From Capra hircus (lineage: Eukaryota; Chordata; Mammalia; Artiodactyla; Bovidae), in the NCBI RefSeq assembly GCF_001704415.2, contig NC_030811.1, positions 372,001 to 436,000 of the forward strand: a stretch of 64,000 bases of DNA, in the 5' to 3' direction. Of the stretch, positions 12,300-25,308 are shown one piece after another. A program made the position numbers and the translations under genes. The notes under the pieces were generated by a model that saw only the letters and a program-made list of their open reading frames with translations, was not told the origin of the DNA and searched no databases. Numbering within the stretch: the stretch's first letter is position 1; every line of letters starts with the position of its first letter.

Positions 12300-14395
12300 T
12301 GTGATTATACAGAAGCTACTAAAGGCAAGTCAAAGAAACAGTGCCAACATGGAGTCAGAATTGGCTTCTTCTCTGCAACAGTCCCTGAGAAAAATAAATG
12401 GAAGAAGGCAAAGTGGTTGTCTGAGGAAGCTTTACAAATACCCGAGGAAGGAAAAGAAGCAAAAAGCAAGGGAGAAGGGGAAAGATACACATAACTGAAT
12501 GTAGACTTACAAAGAATAGCAAGCAGAGATAAATCCTTTTTAAGTAAGCAATGCAAAGAAATAGGATGGGAAAGACCAGAGATCTCTTCAAGAATATTGG
12601 AAATACCAAGGGAACATTTCATACAAGGGTGGGCACGATCTCTAAGGACCTAACAGAAACAGAAGAGGTTAAAAAGAGGTGGCAAGAATACACAGAATAT
12701 AAAAGAAGAGGTCTTAATGACCTGTATAGCCACAATGGTGTGGTCACTCACCTGCAGCCAGACATCCTTGAGTCTGATCAAGTGGGCCTTCGAAAGCGTT
12801 AACTACAAACAAGGCTAGTGGAGGTGATGGAATTTTAGCTGAACTATTTCAAATCCTAAAAGATGATGCTGTTACAGTGGTATACTCAAAATGTCAGCAC
12901 ATTTGGAAAACTTACCAGTTGCCACAGGACTGAAAAAGGTCAGTTTTCATTCTAATCTCAAAGAAGGGCAGTGCCAAAGAAGATACACCCTGCTGGACAG
13001 TTGCGCTCATTTCGCATGCTAGTGAAGTTATGCTCAAAATCCTTCAAGCTAGACTTCAGCAGTGCATGAACCAAGAACTTTCAGATGTACAAGCTGAGTT
13101 TAGAAAAGGCAAAGGAACCAGAGATCAAATTGGCAACATTCTTTGGATCAGAGCCCAAGAATACTGGAGTGGGTAGCCTTTCCCTTTTCCAGTGGATTTT
13201 CCCAACCTAGAAATCGAGCCTAGGAATCCTGAATTGCAGGCAGATTCTTTACCAACTGAGCTTTCAGGGAAGCCCAGATCATAGAGAAAGCATGGGAATT
13301 CCAGAAAAAAACATCTTCATTGACTAAGCTATAGCCTTTGTGTGGATCACAATAAACTGTGGTAAATTCTTCAAGAGATGGAAATACCAGACCACATTAC
13401 CTGTCTCCTGAGAATTGTGTAGCAACAGGTGAAGAAGCAACAGCTAGAACTGGACATGGAACAACAGACTGGTTCCAAATTGAGACATGAGTATGTCAAG
13501 GCTGTATATTGTCACCCTGCTTATTTAACTTCTATGCAAAGTGCATCATGGGAAATGAAAGGCTGGCTGAATCACAAGCTGGAGTTGAGATTGCCTGGAG
13601 AAATATCAACAGTCTCAGGTATGCACATGTTACCATTCTAATGGCAGAAAGTGAAGAGGAACTGAAGAGGGTCTTGATGAGGGTGAAAAGGAGAGTGAAA
13701 AAGTTGGCTTAAAACTCAGCATTCAGAAAGGTAAGATCATGGCATCTGGTCCCATCACTTCATGGCAAATAGTGGGGAAAACATGGAAGCAGTGACAGAT
13801 TTTATTTTCTTAGGCTCCAAAGTCACTGTGAACGGTTACTGCAGCCATGAAATTAAAAGACACTTGCTCCTTGGAAGGAAAGGTATAACCAACCTAGACA
13901 GCATATTGAAAAGCAGAGACATCACTTTGCCAGCAAAGGTCCATCTAGTCAAAGCAATGGTTTTTCCAGTAGTCATGTACAGATGTGAGAGTTGGACCAT
14001 GAGGAAGGCTGAGCGCTGAAGAACTGATGCTTTCAAATTATAATACTGGAGAAGACTCTTGAGAATCCCTTGGACTGCACTGAGATCAAACCAGTCCATC
14101 CTAAAGGAAATCAATCCTGAATATTCGTTGGAAAGATTGATGCTGAAGTTCTGATACTTTGGCCACATGATGTGAAGAGCCTTCTCACTGGAAAAGACCC
14201 CGATGCTGGGAAAGATTGAAAGCTAAGGAAGAGGACGACAGAGGATGAGATGGTTAGATAGCATCACTGACTCAATGGATGTGAATCTGAGCAAACTCTA
14301 GGAGTTAGTGAAGGACAGGGAAGCCTGATGTGCTGCAGTCAATGGAGTTGAAAAAGTTGGACATGAGTTTGCAACTGAGCAACAATCTGGTAATT
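12300..14395 (+). mobile_element. BovB LINE, 5'-truncated, sense, with nested SINE
   Basis: The copy starts in the region before the RT and runs to the 3' end near 14390. It is interrupted by a SINE at 13151-13276. The RT active-site box is mutated (LRYAHVTILMAE, where YADD is expected), and the downstream segment FLGSKVTVNGYCSHEIKR is preserved at 13762-14019. It faces the antisense copy at 8774-12147 head to head. Confidence 0.93.
13151..13276 (-). mobile_element. Bov-tA SINE nested in BovB
   Basis: The antisense SINE shows AATACTGGAGTGGGTAGCC and TTGCAGGCAGATTCTTTACC and ends CAGGGAAGCCCA. It splits BovB between CTTTGGATCA and GATCATAGAG; GATCA (13146-13150 and 13277-13281) is the visible direct repeat. 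Confidence 0.87.
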
Positions 14396-14759
14396 TTGAT
14401 GTTAATAATGTCTACATTTCAAAGAGGAGACTCAGGCCTGGGGGTTCAGCTGTCACCACAGTCTCACAAGAATGAGAGGGGATGTCTCTGCAACCACGCC
14501 TTCTGCACCCCCCCACCCTTGGCCCAGAGAACACCCTCATTGCACTGGGGCCTGGCTCACTGCGTATGCAGCATCAGTCTCCTGAGGTTTGTGTTAAGCT
14601 GCAGGATAGACTTGGAGCATTTTTAGTCTCTATAATTGTGACAAGACCTCCTTCCATTTCCACGTTTTTGTGTGGGATCATTTTCTTTCTACCTGAAAAG
14701 CTCACATTAAAACTTCTTTTAATGCAAGTTGGACAGCAACAGGTTTTCTGTACTCACTT

Positions 14760-15720
14760 GGTTTACAGAAAAGTCAAGCAGATACAGTTCCCATATCCCC
14801 CCTGCAGGCAGTTTCTTGAGTTAGCATCTTGTATTAGCGTGCTACATTGTTGCAATTATTGAAACAGTGTGATACATTATTAAGTAAAGTCCCTGGTTCA
14901 CATTAGGAGGCTCTATGCTAGTCTTCCCTCCTCCCATCCCTGAACTTCTTGGTGGCCACTTACCTTTTTCCCTTCTCCAGTGCCTCAGGGAGTTGGAGGC
15001 ATACACTGTGTAGTGTTCTCACGCTGGCTTCTGTCTCTCTTAGCAACATGTGTTTAAGCTTTCTTCTTATTTTTTCCTGGCATGATAGTTCATTTGTTTT
15101 ATTTTTACTGCAGTCGGTTTCAAGTAACGTAAAGTTACTCAAGGTCATTTAGTACCTTCACAGTGTCGTGCAACCATCACCTCTGTCTGGTTCCCCGAGT
15201 TTTCATCACCCCAAAAGAAAGCCTATAGCCCTTAGCAGTCATGCCACGTTTCACCCTCCCTGTGGTTGTGCCATCACATATATTTCTGTCTTTATAATTT
15301 TACCTTTTCTTAATGTTTCATATAGATGGAATCATACAATGTTGAACTTCTGTATCTTTCACTTAGCATAACATTTGTAAGATCTTGTCCGACAGCATAC
15401 TTCTTATTTTATGGCTGAATAATGTTCCATTGTACAGGTATGCCCCACTTTGTTTATCCTTTCATCCTTTGAAGAACTTTTTGGGTTGTTTCTGTCTTTT
15501 GGCTATTATGAATTGTGTCCTGAACATTGATGTTCACATTTTTGTTTGAATACTTGTGTTCCGTTTTGGAGGGTATACACCTAGAAGTAGAATTGATGGG
15601 TTTAACTTTTGGAGGAGCTGCTAAACTGCTTTCCATAATGGTGGGAATATTTTATAGTCTCACCAGCAATGCAAGAAGGTTCTAATTCCTGCACCTGCCT
15701 GCAAACACGTATCATTTTGT
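14760..15720 (-). mobile_element. Old L1 3' fragment, antisense
   Basis: Recognisable reversed L1M-type text includes ATAGATGGAATCATACAATG, ATGGCTGAATAATGTTCCAT and GGGTTGTTTCTGTCTTTTGG, with GTTCCCATATCCCCCCTG further left. No open frame remains. Confidence 0.78.
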
Positions 15721-18062
15721 GTTTCGATTGGAAGTCCTCCTAGAGTGCGTGACCTGGAATGTCGCTGTGGATAGATCTGCGTTCTCCAATGACTGATGCG
15801 CCTTCCCACACGCACTTCCTCCCAGCTTCACAGGGCGGGGTGGTCTTGCAGCATGAAGCGGCTGTGCTGGGCCAGTGTGCCCTGGCAGTCGCAGCCCTGG
15901 GAACTGGCTGTGGACGTGTGCCAGCCCTGCCACTGCCCCGAGCCGTCTTCGCTCCCCTCCTCTGGAGATCTGCACCTCAGTCGCTAAGGGCAGGGGGAGC
16001 AGACGCTGTAGCCCAGCAGGTTGGAGGTGGCCGAGGGTGGGGACAGGGGAGAGTGCTCGCTGGTCTGGACCCACCTGTGCGCCAGGCGCCGGGCACCGGG
16101 CTCCGTACAGTGGAGGCTGTGACAGAAGAGGACCTGCCCTGTTGACCAGACCCCTCCAGTCCCTGTCAGCGTCCAGGCTGTGCTTTCTCAGTGCAGGATA
16201 CCTGCCAACAGCTCTAGTTTGCTTTTTCTAGGCTAGCTGCTTGCCCTCAGCAGCTCAGGAGTTTGGCAGATGCCTGAAGGGAAGCTTAGTTGGCCTCTCC
16301 TCCCCATCCCAGCACCTCCCCACCCAGGGTCTGGGCCCCCAGTGTCGCTCAGCCGACCTGAACTCCAGTTCCCTCTCCCTGGTCTGGTGAGGTTTCTGTC
16401 GGCTCCTCTGGCTTCTCAGCTGCACTCCTCTGGGTTTCTCAGCCCCTGGTGCCACAGCGGTGGGGGAGAGGCACCACAGAGTGCTGCCTCGCTGCCCCGC
16501 GTGCCTTCTGCCCTGTGTCCCCGTCCTTCGCGCCGTGAGTGCCCTGTGACCTCAGGCAGCCGTGTACTCTGGTCTCTGCTGGGTTTCTCATGTTCTCAGC
16601 AGATGGGCTGCTGCACGGTGCTCTGATCATCATATCTGGAAGCCAGTGTTATTTTTAGGGAAAAAATAGATTTGAACTCTAGTATAATTCCATGTGAAAG
16701 TTGGAAGAACAGATACTTTCTGTTGGGAGATAAGTTTAGAAGAAAGAGGGCGGAGGTTGAGTTTTAGATGTGTAATTTGTTTCAAAATATTTCTCTGGGT
16801 AAATATTTTAAATTTAGGCGGGTTTCATGGTTTTGGGGGTTTGTTGTAATTGTTGTTTTCAGGAAAATACTGCCCAAGGTGTGAGGTAAATTTTAAGCAG
16901 TGAGGCTTGATGTAAACAGCTATAGAAAAATTACAGTCAGGGCTTCACTTATTTTACCTGTGAAATGCCACCTAGCAGGTCTGGTAAACTCTTGGAAATA
17001 CCTGTTGAGCTTGACCATTTAGTGGGCTTATATCTTTATGAGTGGTGAGCACTGTTTCTTGCCTTGTATACTTTGTAGCTTCAGGACAGACATCCTGAAA
17101 ACACTGGGAGTATTATAAATAATGGAGAAAAGAGTTCTGAAAAATGGATTTTAGAACTTTTCACTAGAGCCCCTCCTGTGTAAGGAGGGGCCGAGAACCT
17201 GCCCCTGGAACAGTTAGGCCTGGCACTGCCTCGGGGACCCCAGGACCCGGCCTGGCGCCGGGGCTGCGTCGGAGGCCAGCCTCGGCATGCCCATCTGTGC
17301 TCCGTGGCCTCTGGCTATAGCGCCCGCTTTCTGGAACTCAGATTCTTCGCCTGCCGAGTGGGGAGGAAGCACAGTGGTTCACCTGTCAGGTTCCTGTACG
17401 GCCTTAGAGATAAAACAGCAAACGGGCCAAGAGTCGGGCCTTCAGGGAGGGCAGCGGCGAGCAGGGCAGCGCAGACAGGGGAGAGGCTGCTTTCAGGTGG
17501 GCAGCGGGCATTAGCGCGCTGAGGAGGAAGCGAGAGGTGCTGAGGGGAGGAGCAGCTGGCCGTCAGGAAGGGCAAGCGTTGGTTGTTGTATATACACAGT
17601 GGATCGTATGGCAACGCAGTTTATTTTCATAGTTTTATGGCTTTAGGAAGTGTTTTGCTTCTGGTGTATAAGCAGGTTTTAACTTCAGGAATCATCTGGG
17701 GGCCCCAGTGGTGTGACTCTGCTCTTCCTTCACCAGTGAGTGGACCAGGGGTCCTTTAAGGCCAGACCATCACCAGCGTGTCCTCATTTACTGGCTAATC
17801 CACTGACAGCTCTGAGTCAAGCCACTGGTCTGCCTTGGGACTCTGCAGTCACTTATTTGGTTTTGCTGTTATTTGGGGAAATATTTGATCCGCATGAGTA
17901 CACAATACTACGTGATCCATGGTCCATTGGAACTGAGGATTCGGAGCACTGACTGTAAATTATATGCAGATTTTTGGCTGGGCAGAGGGTCAGCTCCTCT
18001 AACCCCTAAGCTGTTCAGGAGTCAGCTATATATGGTTCAGTTTTTTGTTATATTCACAAGAT

Positions 18063-18985
18063 TGTGTCAGTTCAGTTCAGTTCAGTCACTCAGTCGTGTC
18101 TGACTCTTTGCAGCCCCATGAATCGCAGCACGCCAGGCCTCCCTGTCCATCACCAACTCCCGGAGTCCACCCAAATTCATGTCCCTCTAGTCAGTGATGC
18201 CATCCAGCCATCTCATCCTCTGTCGTTCCCTTCTCCTCCTGCCCCCAATCCCTCCCAGCATCAGAGTCTTTTCCAATGAGTCAACTCTTTGCACGAGGAG
18301 GCCAAAGTACTGGAGCTTCAGCTTTAGCATCATTCCTTCCAAAGAAATCCCAGGGCTGATCTCCTTCAGAATGGACTGGTTGGATCTTCTTGCAGTTCAA
18401 GGGACTCTCAAGAGTCTTCTCCAACACCACAGTTCAAAAGCATCAGTTCTTCGGCGCTCAGCCTTCTTCACAGTCCAACTCTCACATCCATACATGACCA
18501 CAGGAAAAACCATAGCCTTGACTAGACGGACCTTAGTCGGCAAAGTAATGTCTCTGCTTTAGAATATGCTGTCTGGGTTGGTCATAACTTTCCTTCCAAG
18601 GAGTAAGCGTCTTTTAATTTCATGGCTGCAGTCACCATCTGCAGTGATTTTGGAGCCCCCCAAAATAAAGTCTGACACTGTTTCCACTGTTTCCCCATCT
18701 ATTTCCCATGAAGTGATGGGACCAGATGCCATGATCTTCGTTTTCTGAATGTTGAGCTTTAAGCCAACTTTTTTACTCTCCTCTTTCACTTTCATCAAGA
18801 GGGTTTTTAGTTCCTCTTCACTTTCTGCCATAAGGGTGGTGTCATCTGCATATCTGAGGTTATTGATATTTCTCCCAGCAATCTTGATTCCAGCCTGTGT
18901 TTCTTCCAGTCCAGCGTTTCTTGTGATGTACTCTGCATGGAAGTTAAATAAGCAGGGTGACAATATACAGCCTTGACGTACACCT
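18063..18985 (-). mobile_element. BovB LINE 3' part, antisense
   Basis: The tail (AGTTC)n CACTCAGTCGTGTCTGAC starts at about 18066, and the copy is 5'-truncated shortly before the RT YADD box. The minus-strand open frame 18559-19008 retains LRYADDTTLMAESEEELKTL, showing low decay. Confidence 0.94.
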
Positions 18986-19184
18986 TTGCATTGTGTAACC
19001 ATCATCAAAATCTAATTTTAGAATGTTTTTGTCCATAAGCATGGGCACTCACTCTCCACTCCCTCTGCATTCCTTATGCCAGCCTCAGGCAACAGCTAGT
19101 CTCCCTTCTGTCTCAAGGCCTCCCTTTTCTGGATGTCCATGCCTGTGGAATCAGACACTGTGCGGTCCTTGTGGCTTGGACAAC

Positions 19185-19330
19185 CCATGTGATAGATGAT
19201 AGAGGTCGGTAGACAGGTGGTAGAAAATGAGAGAGGTGATGTGATTGACAGATACGATGGTGATGGGTTGATGACTGATGGATACGGTGCTGATGGTTGA
19301 TAGATGAACGGAGATAAACAGAGACACCGG
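19185..19330. repeat. Degenerate GATA/GATG-type simple repeat
   Basis: The stretch has imperfect repeats of GATAGATG, GGTGATG, GATACGATGG and GATTGACAGATAC, ending near GAACGGAGATAAACAGAG. It is a decayed tetranucleotide microsatellite on the plus strand. Confidence 0.7.
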
Positions 19331-21274
19331 TCCATTCCCTCTTGTGATGTACTCTGGTTGTATAATATGTGACCACTGGGGAAGCCTGGGCGCCGTGCAC
19401 ACAGGGACTTTCTTTGTAATATTGCTCTTTGGCAATATCTGTAATTATTTCAAAAGGAAAAAAAATTGAGAGTGATCTTATGATCTAGTTACTGGCTTCT
19501 ATATAATTATGCATTTATAGTGAAGAAACTAGTGGGTTTTTCTAGGAAAAATTGCACAGAGTTTGGGATTTGATCAAGAGATATATAAAAAATTTTGTAG
19601 TGTTTTCCCCTGAGATTTCTTCTTATTTTTTTTTCCCCCTGAGATTCTTGTATGGAAAACAAAGAATGATAAGGTAAGCTATAGTATTTCTCCCTGGGTT
19701 ATCACTGTAACACCAAAACTGAAGGGTTTCTTTTTATTTTTGTTTTTAGGTATTTCTGTATTCCATGATCACAGTTAACTATAGACAAGCACTGAGGGAT
19801 GTACTGGAACTTTCATCTCAAACATCCAATAAAGATAAATTATTATATTCAGGAAAAAGTCTCAGGGTTTTCAGGTGCTTGATTCTGTATTGTTTCTACA
19901 TTGCATACAAATAAAGGATTAAAAGGAGAAAACAACAAGATTTTAGGTTCATAAATTTCTCTGACTTCATTCTCATAACTTTTGAGATATTTGTGTCAGT
20001 GTGAGAGAATGAAATTAAGGTTTTAGAAATATATATTTCTTTACTGTAAATCAAAAGATTCATTCATGGCTTTTCTGAATTTGCATTTGAAAAAACAAAA
20101 CCAAAACAAACACCTCTCCCCCTAAAAAAACTCCCACACGGTTTTCCAGCATAATTTCTCAGAGCTCCAAGATTTTGCTACACTTTTTACAGTGGTAGTT
20201 TTCCCCCAGGATAATTGTGTAGATATCTACAGAATTGAAATACTGCTGAAAGTCACTCTATGTTAATGTTTAATTACAGAGTTGCTTTTTCTCCTTAAAG
20301 AGTATTTAAAAATTTAATAAATATTGCATGGTACTAAGCCTATTTCTTGAAAATGAAAAATTTATAGTAAAATTTCAAACATAAGGTGACCTCTGATTCC
20401 ATGTGGATGTTTGGTGTACCTGTCCGTTCTGTCATCTGTAAGTTTAACCCCAGCATCACAACATCATGGTCTCATAGGTTCTTTCTTCCCTTCCTCCTTC
20501 CCTCCCTTCTTTCCCTTTCCTTTTCATTTTTATAACAGAACAAAGCTGGGTCGATTCCACTTAGTAGAGAATGTGTCCAGTTAATTCAGCGCAGTAATTA
20601 CCTCTCTGTCTTCTTGTCCATTCCAGTCAAGATGTAAGCTTGTAAATTTGAATGGTAGCTCTCGATTTGAATTTAAAATAAAAAACAACCATATTGTCTT
20701 ATGTGTTTAGCAAAGGAGATGAGGAGACATGTTTCCTGTTGTTGGGCTCATTTTAATTTGTGAGATACCAAGATTGTCAACTAATTTCCTTGTGTAAGTT
20801 TTTTTTTTTCTTTTTAGCATTTACGGAAAGAATATGTCCATGACTTTAGAATTTTATTAAAATATGCTTCAAGTCTTTGAAAAATATCGCAAACATGCAT
20901 CTGTATGTAAGGCATTAGCCCTCTCAGCATTAGTGTTTTGATGAAGGGGGATGTCTGATTGTTCTCCTGGGTGGAAGCTATGATGCATCCCTGTTGGTTT
21001 TTTTTGGTTTTGCTTGTTTTCTTCTATCCCTGTTTTGACCCAGCCATTGATTCTGAGTCCTGGCTTAAATCCCCTTAATCATTCTATGCATGCAATGAAA
21101 TTTAAGTCCCCTTCAAAATTAAATGGATAGATAAATAGTGTGTCTAACACAGCAGATGTATGAGATTATAGGGGCCTCACAGTGACACTCTTTAGTGAAT
21201 CAGAAGTAAGGGCTGGTTTTCACATAGCTTGGGCAGCTTTCCTGATTGTGGAAATCGTGCTGGGATAGACCTTG

Positions 21275-21399
21275 CTTTCTTTTCCTTTTGGCCATGCCAT
21301 GTGGCACATGAGACTCCAGTTCCCTGCCCGGGGAGTGAGCCCGTGGCCCCTGCAGTGGAAGCGTGGAGCCCTAACCACTGGACCACCGGGAGATTCCCC
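21275..21399 (-). mobile_element. CHR-2-type SINE, antisense
   Basis: The reversed pattern GGCCATGCCATGTGGCACAT, then CCCGGGGAGTGAGCCCG, TGCAGTGGAAGCGTGGAGCC and CTAACCACTGGACCACCGGG is typical of CHR-2 SINEs. It ends GAGATTCCCC. Confidence 0.8.
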
Positions 21400-22549
21400 A
21401 CGCCCAGCTTTTCCAGTTTCATGTCACTGTGTCCTGATCTGCAAAGACAGGTAGTGGTGAGTAATCAAAGTCTGCACAAAGCTGATCAGACCAACCAAGG
21501 AGTAGTGATTGTGGATGCTGAGAAATATTAATGGCCATATTTACTGTGGGGCTATGGATTGATTGCCTACTCTTTTGTGCACTAGACATACATAAACCAA
21601 ATTATTTTCTTACCCTCCAAAGGAGTATTTTGGCCTGCTGCTACCATTTGACAGAGGTTCTGAGAGACATTCTTCCCCCACATTTTTAGCCTTGAAGACT
21701 TTATTCTTTATAGAAGTAGCTATTAGAAGAAAGTGTCCTGGTATTTAGAAAAAAATATCATTAAGATTTCTTGACCCTATTTTTCCAATTTCCATGCACA
21801 CTGAATCTCTGGAGAAGATGGGAGGCAGCAGATTTGAACTGGGAATTGTGAGGCTTTAAAGACAGAGATGATTTAATAACCCATGCGAAATGGATAAAGA
21901 AGTTCTAATATAAAAAAAATTAGAGGCCACACATGTAGCTGATGCCGATTTGCGTCTGAGCCATTTTCTCCTGACACGCTCCCCAGCCAGTCTTGAGGAT
22001 GCTCAGAGTCCCCCTCTGTGGTGCTGGAAGGAGCTGGGGGGGGCCTGCAGGATGCGGTGCCGTTTAAACCTTGTTCAGACCCTCTTGTTTGGAAGTTCTC
22101 GCCAGTGTCTGCTTGTTAGTGTCTCTGATGCTCTTTTCCCGTCATAATTACATTGCATAAAGAGGTTTTGAGGGACTTTTCTCCAGGCCTCATACAGACG
22201 CTCCCAGTGCCCCCAGTTCATTGCAGCAGGCCAGTCACAGGCGGTGTTCTGAAAGCACTGGCATAGAGACCGGTAGGTGTCTGATTGACCCAGGGTCCAG
22301 AGAGGGAGAACGGTTTCTGACCTTCTCTTGGACTGGTGTCTGTCTTTCCCCATCATTGACATCTCCCAGATCCTGGTTTCTCCAGGCAGTCCTGGCTTGA
22401 TTGGCTAGTTTACGGTTTGAAGTTTAATGACATTTCATTTCTAAATTGATCATTTTATCCATTATCTTTTGTATTTTACTTAAAGATGTTAAATCAGTAA
22501 TGCCTCTGGTGTAGCTTGGATAGGCCATCTTTACTTCGATTTTCCAGAC

Positions 22550-22957
22550 TGCCGGGGTCCGGCCCCGGTGGATCCAGGGAATTCGAAGGGTGGACGGCGT
22601 TGGCGAGGAAAGACTTGTTTATTTATTAATATAAGATTAGATTAGGAAGAAATAGTGTAGTAAAAAAATTAAGTGGAGGAAGAGGGCTGAATAGCTTGGA
22701 TTACGCGGAAGACCAATAAAATTCCAGACAAGGAATTTGCACCATCTACGTTGGGCCACCGGCGCTCGCTTGAATATCTAAGGGTGCCTCGCCTTAGGCT
22801 CCCTTTCGCTCGAATCTTAACAGCCAGGGCAAGTAAGTAGACTTGGTGAGCCTCCGCGCCCCAGGTGGAAATTCAGCCTGAAGTTAAAGTAAAGAGGAAA
22901 GAGAGAGAGACACGGGGGAAACCAGTCCAGCGACTGGCTCCCGGCGCCAGCTGTTGA
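22550..22957. mobile_element. Possible solo LTR of a ruminant endogenous retrovirus
   Basis: A GC-rich block begins TGCCGGGGTCCGGCCCCGG, contains TTATTAATATAAG and CCAATAAAATTCC and ends near CGGCGCCAGCTGTT. It differs sharply in composition from its flanks and resembles the bovine ERV2-class LTR that I recall as BTLTR1. The 7-bp text GACTGCC occurs at both edges (22548-22554 and 22956-22962). No gag, pol or env coding sequence accompanies it. Orientation and exact ends are not certain. Confidence 0.5.
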
Positions 22958-24644
22958 CTGCCTTCTTTCAGATGTTTACATAAAGGAGTGAGTTACTTTC
23001 CACCGCAGTTTCAGTGCTAATGGTGCTCGTGGGGTTTCAGTAGGGTTCCCTGCGGCCGCACTGTGTGGTTGTCTTGGGCTGAACAGAGATGTCTGCACAA
23101 GTGCTGACCATCAGCAGCATCTCCCAGAAGAGAGTCCTCTGTTTAGCTTCAGTTCCAAACATTATCTCATGTTCAGAAATGGGGGAAATAGGATTTAAGT
23201 AGAAGATGTCAGCTGTGTGTAAACTGGTTCCATCCTTTATGCTTCAGGGAGGACTTTACAGTCACTGGGGTCTGGGCCTCTTCCCTCTAACTCACTTGTT
23301 TCCTCGGGACTTTGAAGAGATTATCCCTGGAGAGACTGTGTTTCCTCATCTGTTAGGTGGTACATGGACTGCTGACAAGGTTGTGAGGACTAAAAAAAGG
23401 CATTGTTTGCAGGGTTCTGGCATACAGTCAGTGTTGTGTCTTGGATTTATTTTCCCTAAGCAAGCAGCTTTGATACTATCAACATCACATTAGAATCAAA
23501 AATATGCCTTTGTTCTTTTTGAAGAAAAGATTAAAGAGATTTCTTAGTGTCAACTCTTAAGTAAAGTCAGAATTTCAGTGCTCCTACAGTGGTTATTTCT
23601 AGTTTGTAAAGATACTATGAATAATAAATGTGAAAACATATTTCATAATTAGACGTATAGAGATTTGAGTAGATTCTCTTCTTCTTTGGATTTTTAAAAA
23701 TGATTTAGAACCAAATGACATGTGTTCGTTATTCTTCAATGCTTTGGGGACACATTTTCTATTTTCCCTGTACATCTTTACCTATCTCTCTGAGTTTTTT
23801 GCTACTTTAAATTGTTTTGTGGAATATAAACAAATGTCTGTGAGTATGTATTAGTGAGAAGCAGATTTTTTTACTTAGTAAACAGAATTAAAATGTGGTA
23901 ACAGGTCTCCTTTCTTCAATTTTGAAATACTCTTTTTCTTTGGCACTTTGAAACAATCTCTTATAAATCAAAAACCATAGAATTGTTGAATGTCTTGGGA
24001 TTCTCTACTAAGAGATGGCTTGATTTTCAAATTCTTCTTATATAAACTTTAGTGATGTAAGCCTGTTCTCTTGCCTTGAAAACTTACTTGTGCAGATGGT
24101 TTCTCTGCCCTCTCCTCTGGTAGTTAGAGAATAGAGTTCCTCAAATATTAATCTTATGTAATTTTCCTCCTAAAAAGCCCCAGGTTGACCCACTGCCAGT
24201 AGAACAAAACCCACACTCCTCTCTGTGTGGCGCAGAAGGCACATCGGGCGGGTCCGGACCTAATTTTCCAGCTTCAGCTCCTACCGTGCTTCCGTTCTCT
24301 TGGTCCAGCCAGAGTAAATCATGCTCCATTATTTTTGCTCAGAATGCTCTCTTTCTTCGCATGGCAGACCCCAGCTACCCCATCCACGCCATGTCACGCG
24401 CTCTCTTCCTGAGTCTCTCTCACGGACTCTCAGAGGCAGCGTCAGACCCTCCCCAGCCCACACTGTGCTTCTCTCCTAGGCTGGTGGGCACACCTGTCCT
24501 CGCCAGTGCGAGCCTCCCAAGGACATGCCCACACCCAGTTCTACATTATGTCCCTGGCCCTGCACACAGCGCCAGACCCAGCTAACTTAAAAGCGACTTC
24601 TTCAACCTGTTTTTCTAAAAGAACTGTCTGTACATTTCCGGTAG

Positions 24645-25308
24645 ATTAAGGAATAGCATCTGATCCCATCACTTGATGGGAAATAAATGGGAAACAGTGG
24701 AAGCAGTGTCAGACTTTATTTTTGGGGGCTCCAAAATCACTGTAGATGGTGACTGCAGCCATGAAATTAAAAGACGCTTACTCTTTGGAAGAAAAGTTAT
24801 GACCAACCTAGATAGCATATTCAAAAGCAGAGACATTACTTTGCTGACTAAGGTCCGTCTAGTCAAGGCTATGGTTTTTCCTGTGGTCATGTATGGATGT
24901 GAGAGTTGGACTGTGAAGAAGGCTGAGTGCCGAAGAACTGATGCTTTTGAACTGTGGTGTTGGAGAAGACTCTTGAGAGTCCATTGGACTGCAAGGAGAT
25001 CCACCCAGTCCATTCTGAAGGAGATCAGCCCTGGGATTTCTTTGGAAGGAATGATGCTAAAGCTGAAGCTCCAGTACTTTGGCCACCTGATGCGAAGAAT
25101 TGACTCGTTGGAAAGACTCTGATGCTGGGAGGGATTGGGGGCAGGAGGAGAAGGGGACGACCCAGGATGAGATGGCTGGATGGCATCACGGACTCAATGG
25201 ACGTGAGTCTGAGTGAACTCCGGGAGATGGTGATGGACAGGGAGGCCTGGGGTGCTGCGATTCATGGGGTCGCAAAGAGTCGGACACGACTGAGCGACTG
25301 AGCTGACT
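24645..25308 (+). mobile_element. BovB LINE 3' part, sense
   Basis: The translated frame 24673-25122 reads WETVEAVSDFIFGGSKITVD and MVFPVVMYGCESWTVKKAE, the BovB RT C-terminal region. The copy ends in CGGACACGACTGAGCGACTG near 25300. Confidence 0.94.
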
